DNA of 64,000 bases from assembly GCA_905339155.1 (NCBI GenBank), contig CAJPFJ010000031.1, forward strand, positions 1 through 64,000, in the 5' to 3' direction. Both the position numbers and the translations under genes were made by a program. Within the stretch, counting starts at the first letter, position 1. Each line of letters starts with the position of its first letter. The stretch is from Methanosarcinales archaeon (lineage in GTDB: Archaea > Halobacteriota > Methanosarcinia > Methanosarcinales > Methanoperedenaceae). Under the pieces are notes generated by a model, which did no database searches, had not been told where the DNA came from, and worked only from the letters and a program-made list of their open reading frames with translations. Positions 17,587-25,005 of the stretch are shown in pieces.

Positions 17587-17668
17587 ATCTTCATGCGTTT
17601 CAATATCTTCACCGATGGGAATATTCCCGAACTACAGACATATATATATCATAAGTAATTTAACATCT

Positions 17669-18445
17669 ATGGATCTCACATATTGGTATCTTTTCCCCAT
17701 TGGCATATTCATCGCTATCCTTTCAATGTCTGCTGGCATTTCTGGGGCTAATTTCTGGATACCAGTATATCTATTTTTCATTGAACTGGATATTAAAATC
17801 GTTTTCTGGTTGGCGCTTTTAACCATGATATTTGGATTCGGCAGTGGAGTTGTCAGAAATACTTATCAGGGAACAGTCAACTGGTACATAGTCAAACAGT
17901 ATTTGATCCCCACAGTTCCTGCTGCTGTCTTCGGTTCTCTTCTAACGTCTTATGTTAATGAAAAAGTTCTCATATTTATTTTTGGGTCTTTCATACTCAT
18001 ATATGGAACATACCAGCTTATTGTCAGCATCACTTCTCAGAAAGTACCAATAAAACATCAGAGAGTTTTCTGGGAATTAGGATTTTTAGCCGGCTTCTTA
18101 AAAGGATTAATCGCCACTGGTCTGGGTAAGTTGATAGTACCTGGGATGTGGAACCATGAACAAATTGAACATCCTTCCCAGGTCATTGGTTCAGCGGTGG
18201 TCATCATATTTATCGTAGATATTATAGCTGCCATGACCCGAATGAACTCGGTGTTTGTTGGTGGACTTATCGAGAATAGGACTATATTGATAAATGTTCT
18301 AATATTCGTATTACCATCAGTTGTCATTGGAGGGCAGATAGGACCAAGAATCATCAGAGATGCTGATGTTAAACATCTGAAAATCTTCATCTCAATGGCG
18401 TCGATATTTGTCAGTATATTGATATTTTCCAGATTGTTAGCATGA
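17669..18445 (+). CDS. TSUP family membrane permease (TauE/SafE)
   Basis: About 258 residues from ATG 17669, where the first membrane helix begins (LFPIGIFIAILSMSAGISG); an upstream ATG at 17615 would add 18 residues overlapping the dsrE leader. About eight hydrophobic segments and the two half-repeats (SAGISGANFWIPVYLFF and ATGLGKLIVPGMW). The second repeat's GLGKLIVPGM resembles the sulfite/sulfonate transporters. Divergent from dsrE and convergent with the CopZ-like gene, whose open frame runs antisense into it. Confidence 0.8.
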   Translation: MDLTYWYLFPIGIFIAILSMSAGISGANFWIPVYLFFIELDIKIVFWLALLTMIFGFGSGVVRNTYQGTVNWYIVKQYLIPTVPAAVFGSLLTSYVNEKVLIFIFGSFILIYGTYQLIVSITSQKVPIKHQRVFWELGFLAGFLKGLIATGLGKLIVPGMWNHEQIEHPSQVIGSAVVIIFIVDIIAAMTRMNSVFVGGLIENRTILINVLIFVLPSVVIGGQIGPRIIRDADVKHLKIFISMASIFVSILIFSRLLA

Positions 18446-18921
18446 TTAAAAAACGCGATATTGTTCCATTCCTTTTTTACAACTTTATAGACAGTACCAA
18501 GGCAGCATCTTCCAGAAGGATTTTTTATATCACAGGCACATTCATCGGCTTTCATTTTTACACCGATTTCCTGGACAGCAGTACTATATCCCAGGCGCCT
18601 GATCTGCTCAAAAATTCTTTTCTGAGTCCATCCAAAACAATAACACACTGGAATAGGATTTTCGGTTTCTTTTATGCCAACCCTGACTTTTACATCCTCT
18701 TTATGCAAATAAACCTGCTGTTCGTTGTTGAAATAGACAACTCCACATGTGGGCGTCCCACAAAAATAGAATCCATCCGGATGCTCGATAGGTTCAAATG
18801 CCGGTTCTTTGACCATACTTTTCAATGTTATTTCTAAAACTCTTTTCCCGGTGCTGCCGCATTCTTTGCAAATAGCAGTGCCATCTTTGGTATCATCTAT
18901 TTCACAACAGTGACTTTTCAT
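18058..18921 (-). CDS. CopZ N-terminal-domain-like Cys protein, run-on reading frame
   Basis: The first ~150 residues match the zinc/[2Fe-2S] domain found at the N-terminus of Archaeoglobus CopZ: ICKECGSTGKRV, FYFCGTPTCGVVYF, the KVRVGIKETENPIPVCYCFGWT segment and NPSGRCCLGTVYKVVKK. There the family normally ends. In this sequence the frame continues another ~130 residues antisense to the TSUP gene, with no family resemblance. The run of six A at 18447-18452 explains this: one more base would place a stop right after VVKKEWNNIAFF. The real gene is therefore probably about 18446-18921. The [2Fe-2S] domain in CopZ reduces copper for delivery. Confidence 0.7.
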   Translation of the reverse strand: MKSHCCEIDDTKDGTAICKECGSTGKRVLEITLKSMVKEPAFEPIEHPDGFYFCGTPTCGVVYFNNEQQVYLHKEDVKVRVGIKETENPIPVCYCFGWTQKRIFEQIRRLGYSTAVQEIGVKMKADECACDIKNPSGRCCLGTVYKVVKKEWNNIAFFNHANNLENINILTNIDAIEMKIFRCLTSASLMILGPICPPMTTDGNTNIRTFINIVLFSISPPTNTEFIRVMAAIISTINMMTTAEPMTWEGCSICSWFHIPGTINLPRPVAINPFKKPAKNPNSQKTL

Positions 18922-18973
18922 TTATTTTCCCCAGGTTGTTTTTATTTTGAAGAAGGCAGAAAATCTGCCATCT

Positions 18974-19102
18974 TCAGAACACATTCAGTAATTTTGCTGC
19001 AACGACTATGATAGCCGCAATCATCACTACAGCCATCATTTTTTCGTGATTGCACATTCCTTCGGAAGTTTTGCAGCCTTCCATCGAACACATCTTTGCC
19101 AT
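18974..19102 (-). CDS. Small Cys-rich single-pass membrane protein, 42 aa
   Basis: ATG 19102, GGTGAT upstream. The first 20 residues hold four potential ligands (MCSMEGCKTSEGMCNHEK: Cys5, Cys10, Cys17, His19), followed by one membrane helix (MMAVVMIAAIIVVAAKLL). A tiny metal-binding protein tethered to the membrane, adjacent to the CopZ-like gene and the SEC-C gene and on the same strand. Confidence 0.55.
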   Translation of the reverse strand: MAKMCSMEGCKTSEGMCNHEKMMAVVMIAAIIVVAAKLLNVF

Positions 19103-19140
19103 TAATCATCACCTTGTTCCTTTTTTTTTACCTTGTTTCT

Positions 19141-19239
19141 TTATTTCTTTCCGCAGCAATCCTTGAATTTCTTTCCGGATCCGCATGGACATGCGTCATT
19201 CGGCGCAGTTGTCTTTTTTGGTGTGCAACAGCCTGTCAT
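19141..19239 (-). CDS. Small SEC-C motif metal-binding protein, 32 aa
   Basis: Starts with MTGCCTPKK and ends with CPCGSGKKFKDCCGKK, the complete SEC-C zinc motif (CxC...CC) found at the C-terminus of SecA and in stand-alone proteins. GGAGGT precedes the ATG at good spacing. A second copy of this gene is at 27191, and both have the same 15-base palindrome 22 bases before the ATG. Confidence 0.7.
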   Translation of the reverse strand: MTGCCTPKKTTAPNDACPCGSGKKFKDCCGKK

Positions 19240-19261
19240 ATTTTTGTACCTCCGTTTTAGG

Positions 19262-19276
19262 TGTCTTTTTCAGACA
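19262..19276 (-). promoter_or_regulatory. Palindrome upstream of SEC-C gene (copy 1)
   Basis: Read on the minus strand: TGTCT-GAAAA-AGACA, 22 bases before the ATG at 19239. The identical 15 bases at identical distance precede the second SEC-C gene at 27191. Either an operator near the transcription start or a small hairpin in the mRNA leader. Confidence 0.6.
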
Positions 19277-19332
19277 ATCTAATAATTATCTTAATGTAGA
19301 TAACCTTCTTCAGGTAGTGAGCAAAATAAACA

Positions 19333-19734
19333 CTATCGATTAGCTTTTTCAAAACTCATTACAAGTCCGTTCATCATATTATACCAGATTTGAAGCTCAC
19401 GTTCCATGATTTTCTTTGTTTCTTCAAGCGGTAATGCAATGTAAATGTATGTAAAACCGCCCACCCCGAGTACCCTGAATTTTCGGTTTATCATACCTTT
19501 ATCCTTTAATGTCTGGATCGAACGCTGGATAGAACTTCTATCCTTTTTAAGAGACTCTGATACTTCAGCAATAGTTGATTTGGGATGATCAAGAAGATAA
19601 AAATAAACCTCTATCTCATAATCCTTTATCTTAAAAACACATCGTATGACATCATTAAAATTAGGCTCAGGGGCCATCATAAGCTCTTCCACGGTCTGGA
19701 ATTCTATTTTCTTTTCATTATTCAAAGAATCCAT
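19333..19734 (-). CDS. TrmB/MarR-like winged-helix regulator, 133 aa
   Basis: The core (about residues 30-95) is a winged helix: FKIKDYEIEVYFYLLDHPKS, TIAEVSESLKKDRSSIQRSIQTLKDKGMI and the wing FRVLGVGGFTYIYIAL. The C-terminal helix ELQIWYNMMNGLVMSFEK could be for dimerisation. No ligand domain or Cys is present. It follows the ArsR-like gene at 19769 on the same strand with 34 bases between, so both regulators may be made together. Target unknown; the local redox and metal genes are candidates. Confidence 0.75.
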   Translation of the reverse strand: MDSLNNEKKIEFQTVEELMMAPEPNFNDVIRCVFKIKDYEIEVYFYLLDHPKSTIAEVSESLKKDRSSIQRSIQTLKDKGMINRKFRVLGVGGFTYIYIALPLEETKKIMERELQIWYNMMNGLVMSFEKANR

Positions 19735-19768
19735 AACTTCACCCTATTATTGAATACCATGTATAACT

Positions 19769-20521
19769 TCAGGAGTTTAATACGGAATACATATCACCTA
19801 TACTTCTCAAGACCTTGAATCCCTTATCCGTGATCATGTAGTCCCCCCGCTCATGGCGCTGTAAGATCATTCCACTATCAAGCAGTTTTTGCAAATGGAA
19901 AAGTAAATTGCCGCCGCGAAGTCCGGTGAGTTCGGAAAGCGCAGAAAAGGTTTTTGTCTCTATTGCTATTGCTTTCAGTATTTGCAGGCGCTGCCTGTTG
20001 GATAGCGGCTCAAGTATGTCATTAACTATCTGTTCGTCAGGTAATACTGATATTTCTTGCTTCTTTTCTTTATCTGTGCTATATATTTGAAGCGACCGCA
20101 TTAAATCAACCTGCTTCCCGAAAAGAGTCTGGACATTTGAAAAACATTTCTCGCACTGCTTCGACGGGGCATTGCTTCTCATATCGGTTAAATCTGACTG
20201 ATTTTTCAAAATAACATCTTCATGAACATCGTCCTGTTTTATCAGGCTTGCATTATTTTGCAGGAATCCTGTGAAGTTGGATTTACAGGTCTCCCTCATC
20301 TCGCATTTTTTAACCATATTATTTTCAAGACCTCCCTCGATATCGTCAAGAACATGCCCGATGATCGCATTCGTAAAATTAGTACGGGAACCTGAAAGAA
20401 CATGTTCAAGGTGCTGCCGGTTTGACTTCTCCATAAATCTTTTCAGGTCATTATGCATCTCATACAGCTTTTCTTTTATTTCGAGGATTTCCCTCTGAGA
20501 ACTATCTCTTTTATTAGCCAT
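19769..20521 (-). CDS. ArsR-fold regulator with a four-cysteine N-terminal region
   Basis: 250 residues. The C-terminal ~85 residues are a winged helix (IVNDILEPLSNRQRLQILKAIAIE, FSALSELTGLRGGNLLFHLQKLLDSGMI, YMITDKGFKVLRSI). The N-terminal part is helical and contains Cys73, Cys79, Cys123 and Cys126 (KKCEMRETCK and KQCEKCFS), a possible metal or iron-sulfur site. Its promoter lies in the 20522-20668 divergent region that holds one copy of the 46-bp element (20586-20631) shared with the flavodoxin region at 23331. It is the best candidate for the protein that binds that element. Confidence 0.8.
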   Translation of the reverse strand: MANKRDSSQREILEIKEKLYEMHNDLKRFMEKSNRQHLEHVLSGSRTNFTNAIIGHVLDDIEGGLENNMVKKCEMRETCKSNFTGFLQNNASLIKQDDVHEDVILKNQSDLTDMRSNAPSKQCEKCFSNVQTLFGKQVDLMRSLQIYSTDKEKKQEISVLPDEQIVNDILEPLSNRQRLQILKAIAIETKTFSALSELTGLRGGNLLFHLQKLLDSGMILQRHERGDYMITDKGFKVLRSIGDMYSVLNS

Positions 20522-20585
20522 ATGAGAAGTTGTTTTGTCGTATCAGGCTAAAAAGGTTTCTATTAAAACCTTGAAGGTTATGTTT

Positions 20586-20631
20586 GTATATTAAAATGTA
20601 GTTGGTATATTTTTATGACGGCTAAGTATAT
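20586..20631. promoter_or_regulatory. 46-bp divergent promoter/operator element, copy 1
   Basis: 42 of 46 bases match the reverse complement of 23331-23376. It contains GGTATATTTTTATGACGGCT and ends with CTAAGTATAT, which lies 38 bases before ATG 20669 and could be its TATA box; the other end (GTATATTAAAAT) faces the ArsR-like gene starting at 20521. Confidence 0.75.
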
Positions 20632-20668
20632 CTAAATAACCTGACAATATGTTATTGAGGTGAAATAA

Positions 20669-20833
20669 ATGCCTGAATGGAAATATACAAACAAAAGTGT
20701 GACAAAAGAAGAAGCTGAAAAGTCATTAGCTGCCGTAAAGAGCGCATGTTTCAAATGTGAAACACATGCTTCCGGCTGCCCGATCTCAAAAACAGCAGGG
20801 GAGATAAAAGCAATGTTGGAGGAAGAAGCATGA
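20669..20833 (+). CDS. Small Cys protein coupled to AhpD-like gene, 54 aa
   Basis: ATG 20669 with GAGGTG upstream. Sequence has ACFKCETHASGCPI (Cys27, Cys30, Cys37), a compact CxxC-x6-C cluster, otherwise charged helices. Its TGA overlaps the next ATG (ATGA), so it is translated together with the AhpD-like protein and may be its redox or metal partner. First gene of a four-gene operon under the 46-bp element. Confidence 0.65.
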   Translation: MPEWKYTNKSVTKEEAEKSLAAVKSACFKCETHASGCPISKTAGEIKAMLEEEA

Positions 20834-21369
20834 GAATAAATATGACGAGGATAAAACTTATAGAAAAAGAAGAAGCAAGCGACGAGGTTAAGGCGATCTA
20901 TAATGATATTGAAGCAGCTTTCGGAATGGTTCCGAATCTTTTCAAGACATATGCCCATTTTCCTGCACTGCTGCGGGTGAACTGGGAAAAAACAAAGGTG
21001 TTGCTGATGAATGGCGAACTCCCGCGTGAGCTTAAGGAAAGCATCGCAGTAGTGGTGTCTGCAGCAAATAGTTGTAAATATTGTGTGGCTGCGCACTCTA
21101 TGGCACTTCAGATGATGGGATTTAGCCAGGAAAGAATCGATGATCTGACAAAAAACATTGAGAGTACCCAGATTACGCCCAGAGACAAAAAAATCCTGGA
21201 ATATGCCAGGAAAGCGACACTCACACCGCATAAGATCACTGATACTGAAACCGACGAGCTAAAATCTTTTGGGATTACAGAGAGCCAGATCGTAGAAGTG
21301 CTTGGAGTGATGGAATTGTTCACAGGCTACAATAAATTCCTGGATTCACTCGCTGTACCGCTTACTTAG
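20830..21369 (+). CDS. Carboxymuconolactone decarboxylase family, AhpD-like peroxidase-related protein
   Basis: 179 residues. The redox motif SCKYCVAAHS (about residues 79-88) carries the CxxC-x3-H signature of AhpD-like alkyl hydroperoxidases, framed by LPRELKESIAVVVSAAN and the later LEYARKATLTPHKITDTE segment. AhpD-type proteins reduce peroxides or act as thiol adapters. The position between a small Cys protein and two iron-sulfur flavoproteins supports a role in oxidative stress in an anaerobe. ATG 20830 overlaps the upstream stop; MTRIKLI a few codons later is the alternative start. Confidence 0.85.
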   Translation: MRINMTRIKLIEKEEASDEVKAIYNDIEAAFGMVPNLFKTYAHFPALLRVNWEKTKVLLMNGELPRELKESIAVVVSAANSCKYCVAAHSMALQMMGFSQERIDDLTKNIESTQITPRDKKILEYARKATLTPHKITDTETDELKSFGITESQIVEVLGVMELFTGYNKFLDSLAVPLT

Positions 21370-21400
21370 ATAAAAAATTAATTTCGAAGAGGTGTATGAA

Positions 21401-22141
21401 ATGAAAGTTCTTGGAGTGAGTGGAAGTCCCACAGAGAATAGCAATACTGATGCATTGATAAATGCAATACTTGATGCTACGGGTGCAGAGACTGAATTTG
21501 TCAAATTATCGGAAATAAATGTAGGTCCCTGCATAGCATGCATGAAATGTGTCCGGACCAATGAATGCGTCCTCAACGATCATTTCAAGCGGCTCTCAAA
21601 GAAAGTCATGGAAGCAGATGCTATCGTGGTCGGGTCGCCAACATACTATGGTGCTGCAAGCGCTTTTATGAAAGCGTTTATAGAGAGGCTGTATTCTAAG
21701 AGGCATGTAAAACTCCTGATGCGCGGAAAAATCGCAGCAACGGTGGCTGTAGGAGTAGCTGCTGAAAAGATGGTTGCAGAGTGGATGGGAAATGCCCTTC
21801 GTGCCGGAGGGATGGAGATAGTCGGAAGCATAACGGCTAAAGGTACGCCGTGCTGTTTTGTTTGCGGACCGGGTGAGACATGCAATTATCCTGTCTGGAA
21901 TGCTTACTCAAAAGAACTCACTGGAATGGATTTTGGCGTTGGGGAAGCATATAAAGGGTACCTTGAGATCCTCCCTGATAACAAACCTTATGCACACGGC
22001 TCTGCCAGGTTTCTGAAAAGCTATAGATCAGTAAAGGATGAACCCGAGGTGATGGCTGAGGCGCAAAGGATTGGAGAGTTGATTAGAAAAAGGATAGAGA
22101 GCAACAGTAGAAAAGCAGGTGATTTAAAATGCAGGTGTTAG
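21401..22141 (+). CDS. Iron-sulfur flavoprotein (NADPH-dependent FMN reductase fold), 246 aa
   Basis: Flavodoxin-like start MKVLGVSGSPTENSNTDALI (FMN phosphate loop), then CIACMKCVRTNEC (about residues 47-59), the Cys cluster that holds [4Fe-4S] in archaeal iron-sulfur flavoproteins, and VVGSPTYYGAASAFMKAFIERL for the flavin ring. A second Cys set (CCFVCGPGETCNYP) lies near residue 150. ATG 21401 is chosen: GAAGAGGTG directly before it is the ribosome binding site, whereas the GTG at 21392 would use the same bases. ISF proteins pass electrons to oxygen or peroxide in methanogens. Confidence 0.85.
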   Translation: MKVLGVSGSPTENSNTDALINAILDATGAETEFVKLSEINVGPCIACMKCVRTNECVLNDHFKRLSKKVMEADAIVVGSPTYYGAASAFMKAFIERLYSKRHVKLLMRGKIAATVAVGVAAEKMVAEWMGNALRAGGMEIVGSITAKGTPCCFVCGPGETCNYPVWNAYSKELTGMDFGVGEAYKGYLEILPDNKPYAHGSARFLKSYRSVKDEPEVMAEAQRIGELIRKRIESNSRKAGDLKCRC

Positions 22142-22773
22142 GAATAAGCGGAAGTCCGGTTAAAAACAGCAATACCGACAGGCTGGTTAAAACAGTGCTT
22201 GAAGCTACTGGCCTTGATTATGAATTTATTAAACTTTCAGAGTACGATATCCATCCATGCAGGGCATGTCTTGGCTGTGCCGGGGACAATATCTGCAAGC
22301 AGCAGGACGACTGGTATATAATCGAAAATAAGATCAAAGAATGTGCTGCTCTTGTTATTGGCGGCTATCCTACTTACGGCACTCTTGACTCAAGAACTAA
22401 GATGCTGACCGAAAGGATGTACTCAATGCATCACCAAAGAATGCTCAACAAAGGTAAAATCGGGGCAGCCCTGGCAGTCGGAGTAGGAAGAGGAATACCA
22501 AGCGTAGATAATGCCGCGGACCAGATTGCGGCTTTTATGGAAATGGAGGGAATTAACGTCGTCGGTAAGCTTAGCGGAACCGGGAATGTTTCGTGCCTTT
22601 CCTGTGGGTATGGAGGAACCTGCAAAATAAGCGGCGTTCCATTTTTGTTCGGTAAAAGTGCTGTACCGTCAAATGATAAATATACGGCAATAGAAGACCA
22701 GAAGGATGTCATTGAGATAGCAAATGAAATAGGGCATAAAATCAGGGAGGGATTTATTAAAATAATTAAATAA
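22129..22773 (+). CDS. Iron-sulfur flavoprotein paralogue, 214 aa
   Basis: Same design as its upstream neighbour: MQVLGISGSPVKNSNTDRLV, the compact Cys set CRACLGCAGDNIC (about residues 44-56), VIGGYPTYGTLDSRTKMLTERM and a second Cys group SCLSCGYGGTCK (about 152-163). The two genes overlap by 13 bases and share the GK(I)AA-LAVGV stretch, so they arose by tandem duplication and probably act together, perhaps as a heteromer. Last gene of the operon starting at 20669. Confidence 0.85.
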   Translation: MQVLGISGSPVKNSNTDRLVKTVLEATGLDYEFIKLSEYDIHPCRACLGCAGDNICKQQDDWYIIENKIKECAALVIGGYPTYGTLDSRTKMLTERMYSMHHQRMLNKGKIGAALAVGVGRGIPSVDNAADQIAAFMEMEGINVVGKLSGTGNVSCLSCGYGGTCKISGVPFLFGKSAVPSNDKYTAIEDQKDVIEIANEIGHKIREGFIKIIK

Positions 22774-22826
22774 TTTAATACCAGTCCTGACCCGGATTGA
22801 ATTTTGAAAATGACAATCAGATCTGA

Positions 22827-23282
22827 TTATTTTACTTTTTTCTTCGCAGCCTCTGCCAGTTTCTTGCCCATTTCTCTTGCTTTTGCTTTATCTGCATCTT
22901 TAGGCGCACCCTGCACGGCTACACCTGGTTTAACCCAGGAAGGATTGAATACACCCACGACCCTGTCTATTGATGCCAGAGCCGAACTCTGCCCTCCCTG
23001 CCCTGTGGTGAAAAGCAGTACAGGTTTGCCTGTCAGTTTATCCCTTATAGTATAAAAATCTTCAAATAGACTTTTAAGCTCCCCTGCCATATATTCAAAA
23101 GCCGAATGAGAACCAAATGCAAAAGCGTCAGCACCTGCATCTGAGGGTTTAGTATCCCTTGCTCTCTTCAACTCGACACTGACCCCGCCAGCACTCCTTG
23201 CCCCTTCAGCAATTGCCTGCGCGAGTTTTTCCGTGTTACCTGTTCTCGATGCATACACTATTAATATTTTTGGCTCAGCCAT
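22827..23282 (-). CDS. Flavodoxin
   Basis: 151 residues from ATG 23282. GGAGGA seven bases before this ATG decides the start; the upstream TTG would place the ribosome binding site inside the gene. Motifs: FMN loop YASRTGNTEKLAQAI, FGSHSAFEYMAGEL around the flavin and VLLFTTGQGGQSSAL. The tail is Ala/Lys-rich (MGKKLAEAAKKKVK). Flavodoxins replace ferredoxin as low-potential carriers. Its promoter lies in the divergent region holding the second 46-bp element, 48 bases upstream, on the side that carries CTAAGTATAT. Confidence 0.9.
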   Translation of the reverse strand: MAEPKILIVYASRTGNTEKLAQAIAEGARSAGGVSVELKRARDTKPSDAGADAFAFGSHSAFEYMAGELKSLFEDFYTIRDKLTGKPVLLFTTGQGGQSSALASIDRVVGVFNPSWVKPGVAVQGAPKDADKAKAREMGKKLAEAAKKKVK

Positions 23283-23330
23283 ATGTTTATCCTCCAATAA
23301 TATTTATTTTTTATTTGTCGGTTTATCACA

Positions 23331-23376
23331 ATATACTTAGCCGTTATAAAAATATACTAACTATATTTTTATATAC
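23331..23376. promoter_or_regulatory. 46-bp divergent promoter/operator element, copy 2
   Basis: Reverse-complement match (42/46) to 20586-20631. It includes a perfect inverted repeat, TATAAAAATATA (23345-23356), CTAAC, TATATTTTTATA (23362-23373). Lies between flavodoxin (minus strand, start 23282) and the secreted protein gene (plus strand, start 23493). Confidence 0.75.
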
Positions 23377-23492
23377 AAGCCTTCGCCGAAAATTTAATCG
23401 CTTGTGATACTTTTACTCACTACTCCGGGACAGTTATGATACATCATATGAATGGTTCAGTTGTCTGAAGAAGCCATAAAAGGAATGGCTTT

Positions 23493-24275
23493 TTGACAAA
23501 GGAGATGAAAAATATGAAACATATCAAAAGAAAACATCTTAAGAGCATTACATTGCTCGCTATAGTGCTGATCGCCACTATAGGAATCGCCTATGCAAAT
23601 ACACCTGCACGCACACCTGCTGGCTTTGATAAGACTGTCGTATTCATGGCCGCGGGCCAATACAACTCAAGTGTGCCTCCGGCAGAAGGGGATCTGGCAG
23701 TCTGGTATCATAAGACTGTCATGGGACGTACTGACGCACAGATTGCTGAAGTAAAGAACAAAGCGATACAATACTTCAAGGACGAGTTCGGTGTCGACAC
23801 AGACCCGGTTGCTTTCGGACTCGACCCCAGGAACGAGTACCGCGCCTACTATATCTCTGGCATGGATATCCCGGACGAAGGCTGGGTTGTGCGTGATGGC
23901 GGATTCATGTCAGTCTTTATGGCCCCAACTATGCTGTATGGAAAATACGGCGGCACTGCCGGGAAAACTGTACCTGCAGGTTCAATGATCGTTTATGGGG
24001 ACTACAACATAGACGTAACAGGGCCTGGAAATAGTGGAAAAAATCCATCCAATGTGAAACCATTGATTATACATTACCAGTCTGCAGAACCCATAATCTC
24101 GGACATGATTAACAACGGGATCACATTCCGCTGCACGGTGATAGCCCCATGGGGTGAAGGGATCGCACAGGGTATATCCTACCCGCAAGATCTTGGGAAT
24201 GGAATAGTCCAGGCAAACATCAGGGCTGTCCAGACATACCCGAAATTTGGTCCATCTGTAGTGCATATGCCGTGA
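23493..24275 (+). CDS. Secreted protein of unknown function, 260 aa
   Basis: A basic start and hydrophobic core (SITLLAIVLIATIGIAYA, about residues 18-35) form a Sec signal peptide, with likely cleavage after AYA. The mature part is rich in Gly, Pro and aromatic residues (FMAAGQYNSSVPPAEGDLAV, YYISGMDIPDEGWVVRDGG, IVYGDYNIDV) and has only one Cys, so it is not a haem c protein. The next item is a cytochrome P460 remnant, and a strong terminator separates them. I do not recognise the family. Shares the 46-bp promoter region with flavodoxin, so it probably responds to the same signal. Confidence 0.7.
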   Translation: MTKEMKNMKHIKRKHLKSITLLAIVLIATIGIAYANTPARTPAGFDKTVVFMAAGQYNSSVPPAEGDLAVWYHKTVMGRTDAQIAEVKNKAIQYFKDEFGVDTDPVAFGLDPRNEYRAYYISGMDIPDEGWVVRDGGFMSVFMAPTMLYGKYGGTAGKTVPAGSMIVYGDYNIDVTGPGNSGKNPSNVKPLIIHYQSAEPIISDMINNGITFRCTVIAPWGEGIAQGISYPQDLGNGIVQANIRAVQTYPKFGPSVVHMP

Positions 24276-24282
24276 ACAATTT

Positions 24283-24315
24283 GAGGGAAGGATATATTTG
24301 TTCCCTCTCTTTTTT
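24283..24315 (+). terminator. Hairpin and T-run after the secreted protein gene
   Basis: GAGGGAA (24283-24289) pairs with TTCCCTC (24301-24307), followed by TCTTTTTT. A seven-base stem, 11-base loop and T-rich tail, starting seven bases after the TGA. Confidence 0.7.
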
Positions 24316-24328
24316 CAATCAGCCATAA

Positions 24329-24673
24329 CTTTGCGGCACCCGCGAATTTTATCCTAAGAGTGCGGGAAGTCCCCACGGTGACCTGCTCATAACATATGTG
24401 AATGATAAAGGGCTATCAGCAATACAGGGTAAGACAGGCAGCATGCCTGACGGGAGCATAATAATAAAAGAGAACTACATGCCCGACAAGACGCTAGCTG
24501 CGCTCACGGTCATGTATAAGGAAAAAGGCTACGATCCAGCACACAACGGCTGGTTCTGGGCAAAGTATTCACCCACAGGCGAGGTACGGGCTGAAGGGAA
24601 AGTAGGCATGTGCAACGACTGCCATGGTAAGCAGAAGGATAACGACTACACATTCACAGGTCCCCTGAAGTAG
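24329..24673 (+). pseudogene. 5'-truncated cytochrome P460 family c-type cytochrome
   Basis: The frame reads CGTREFYPKSAGSPHGDLL, then AALTVMYKEKGYDP, HNGWFWAKYSP and CNDCHGKQKDNDYTF, matching the C-terminal ~110 residues of P460-type cytochromes including the CxxCH haem site. Upstream there is a TAA at 24326 directly before the conserved part and no signal peptide; the preceding terminator leaves no room for one. A GTG at 24398 could start a shorter product but without export signal the haem could not be attached. It is read as a remnant of a P460 gene. Confidence 0.7.
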
Positions 24674-24708
24674 AGACTTAACGTTCCCAATCGTCTTGTA
24701 AATGGATT

Positions 24709-24740
24709 GGGTCTGTAAATTACAGACCCAGGATTTTTTT
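24709..24740 (+). terminator. Hairpin with T-run
   Basis: GGGTCTGTAA (24709-24718) pairs with TTACAGACCC (24720-24729), then GGATTTTTTT (24731-24740). Ten-base stem, one-base loop: sterically the loop must open by one or two pairs. It ends plus-strand transcription from the P460 region and overlaps the last bases of the convergent glutaredoxin-like gene. Confidence 0.75.
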
Positions 24741-24974
24741 AACTTTCTCAACAGTCGGTTTGCCTTCGATGGCGATTCTGCCGTCCACTACTATTGTTGG
24801 CGTGGCTTTGATGCCGTATTTTTTTGCCCTGACAAGGCATATCTCAGATTCGCATTTTTCTGCCAGATTATACTCTGTCAGCGTGCACTCGCTGCATTTC
24901 GCCTTTTCCACGATTTCCACGGTTTCTCTGCACAGATAGCAGCCGGATGTGAAGATTTCGATTTCGTGTCCCAT
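24720..24974 (-). CDS. Glutaredoxin/thioredoxin-like protein, 84 aa
   Basis: From ATG 24974, with AGGTGA five bases upstream. Redox motif SGCYLCRE (CxxC), further Cys in KCSECT and KCESEIC, and the cis-Pro segment ATPTIVVDGRIAIEG typical of small archaeal thioredoxin/glutaredoxin folds. Divergent from the HxlR regulator gene at 25069, with two operator-like repeats between them, and next to a membrane protein with a CPxC site. Probably reduces protein disulfides or an external thiol carrier. Confidence 0.8.
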   Translation of the reverse strand: MGHEIEIFTSGCYLCRETVEIVEKAKCSECTLTEYNLAEKCESEICLVRAKKYGIKATPTIVVDGRIAIEGKPTVEKVKKILGL

Positions 24975-25005
24975 TCTTATCACCTACGTAGTTTATTATT
25001 TAAAG

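Noticed and set aside
17586-17640. In-frame TAG in the dsrE leader as pyrrolysine readthrough
   Set aside because: The position is where relatives have their start codon, not an internal residue, and no pyl genes are in view. Truncation is simpler.
18058-18445. C-terminal third of the CopZ-like frame as real protein
   Set aside because: It is antisense to the well-conserved TSUP gene and has no family similarity; a one-base slip at A6 explains it.
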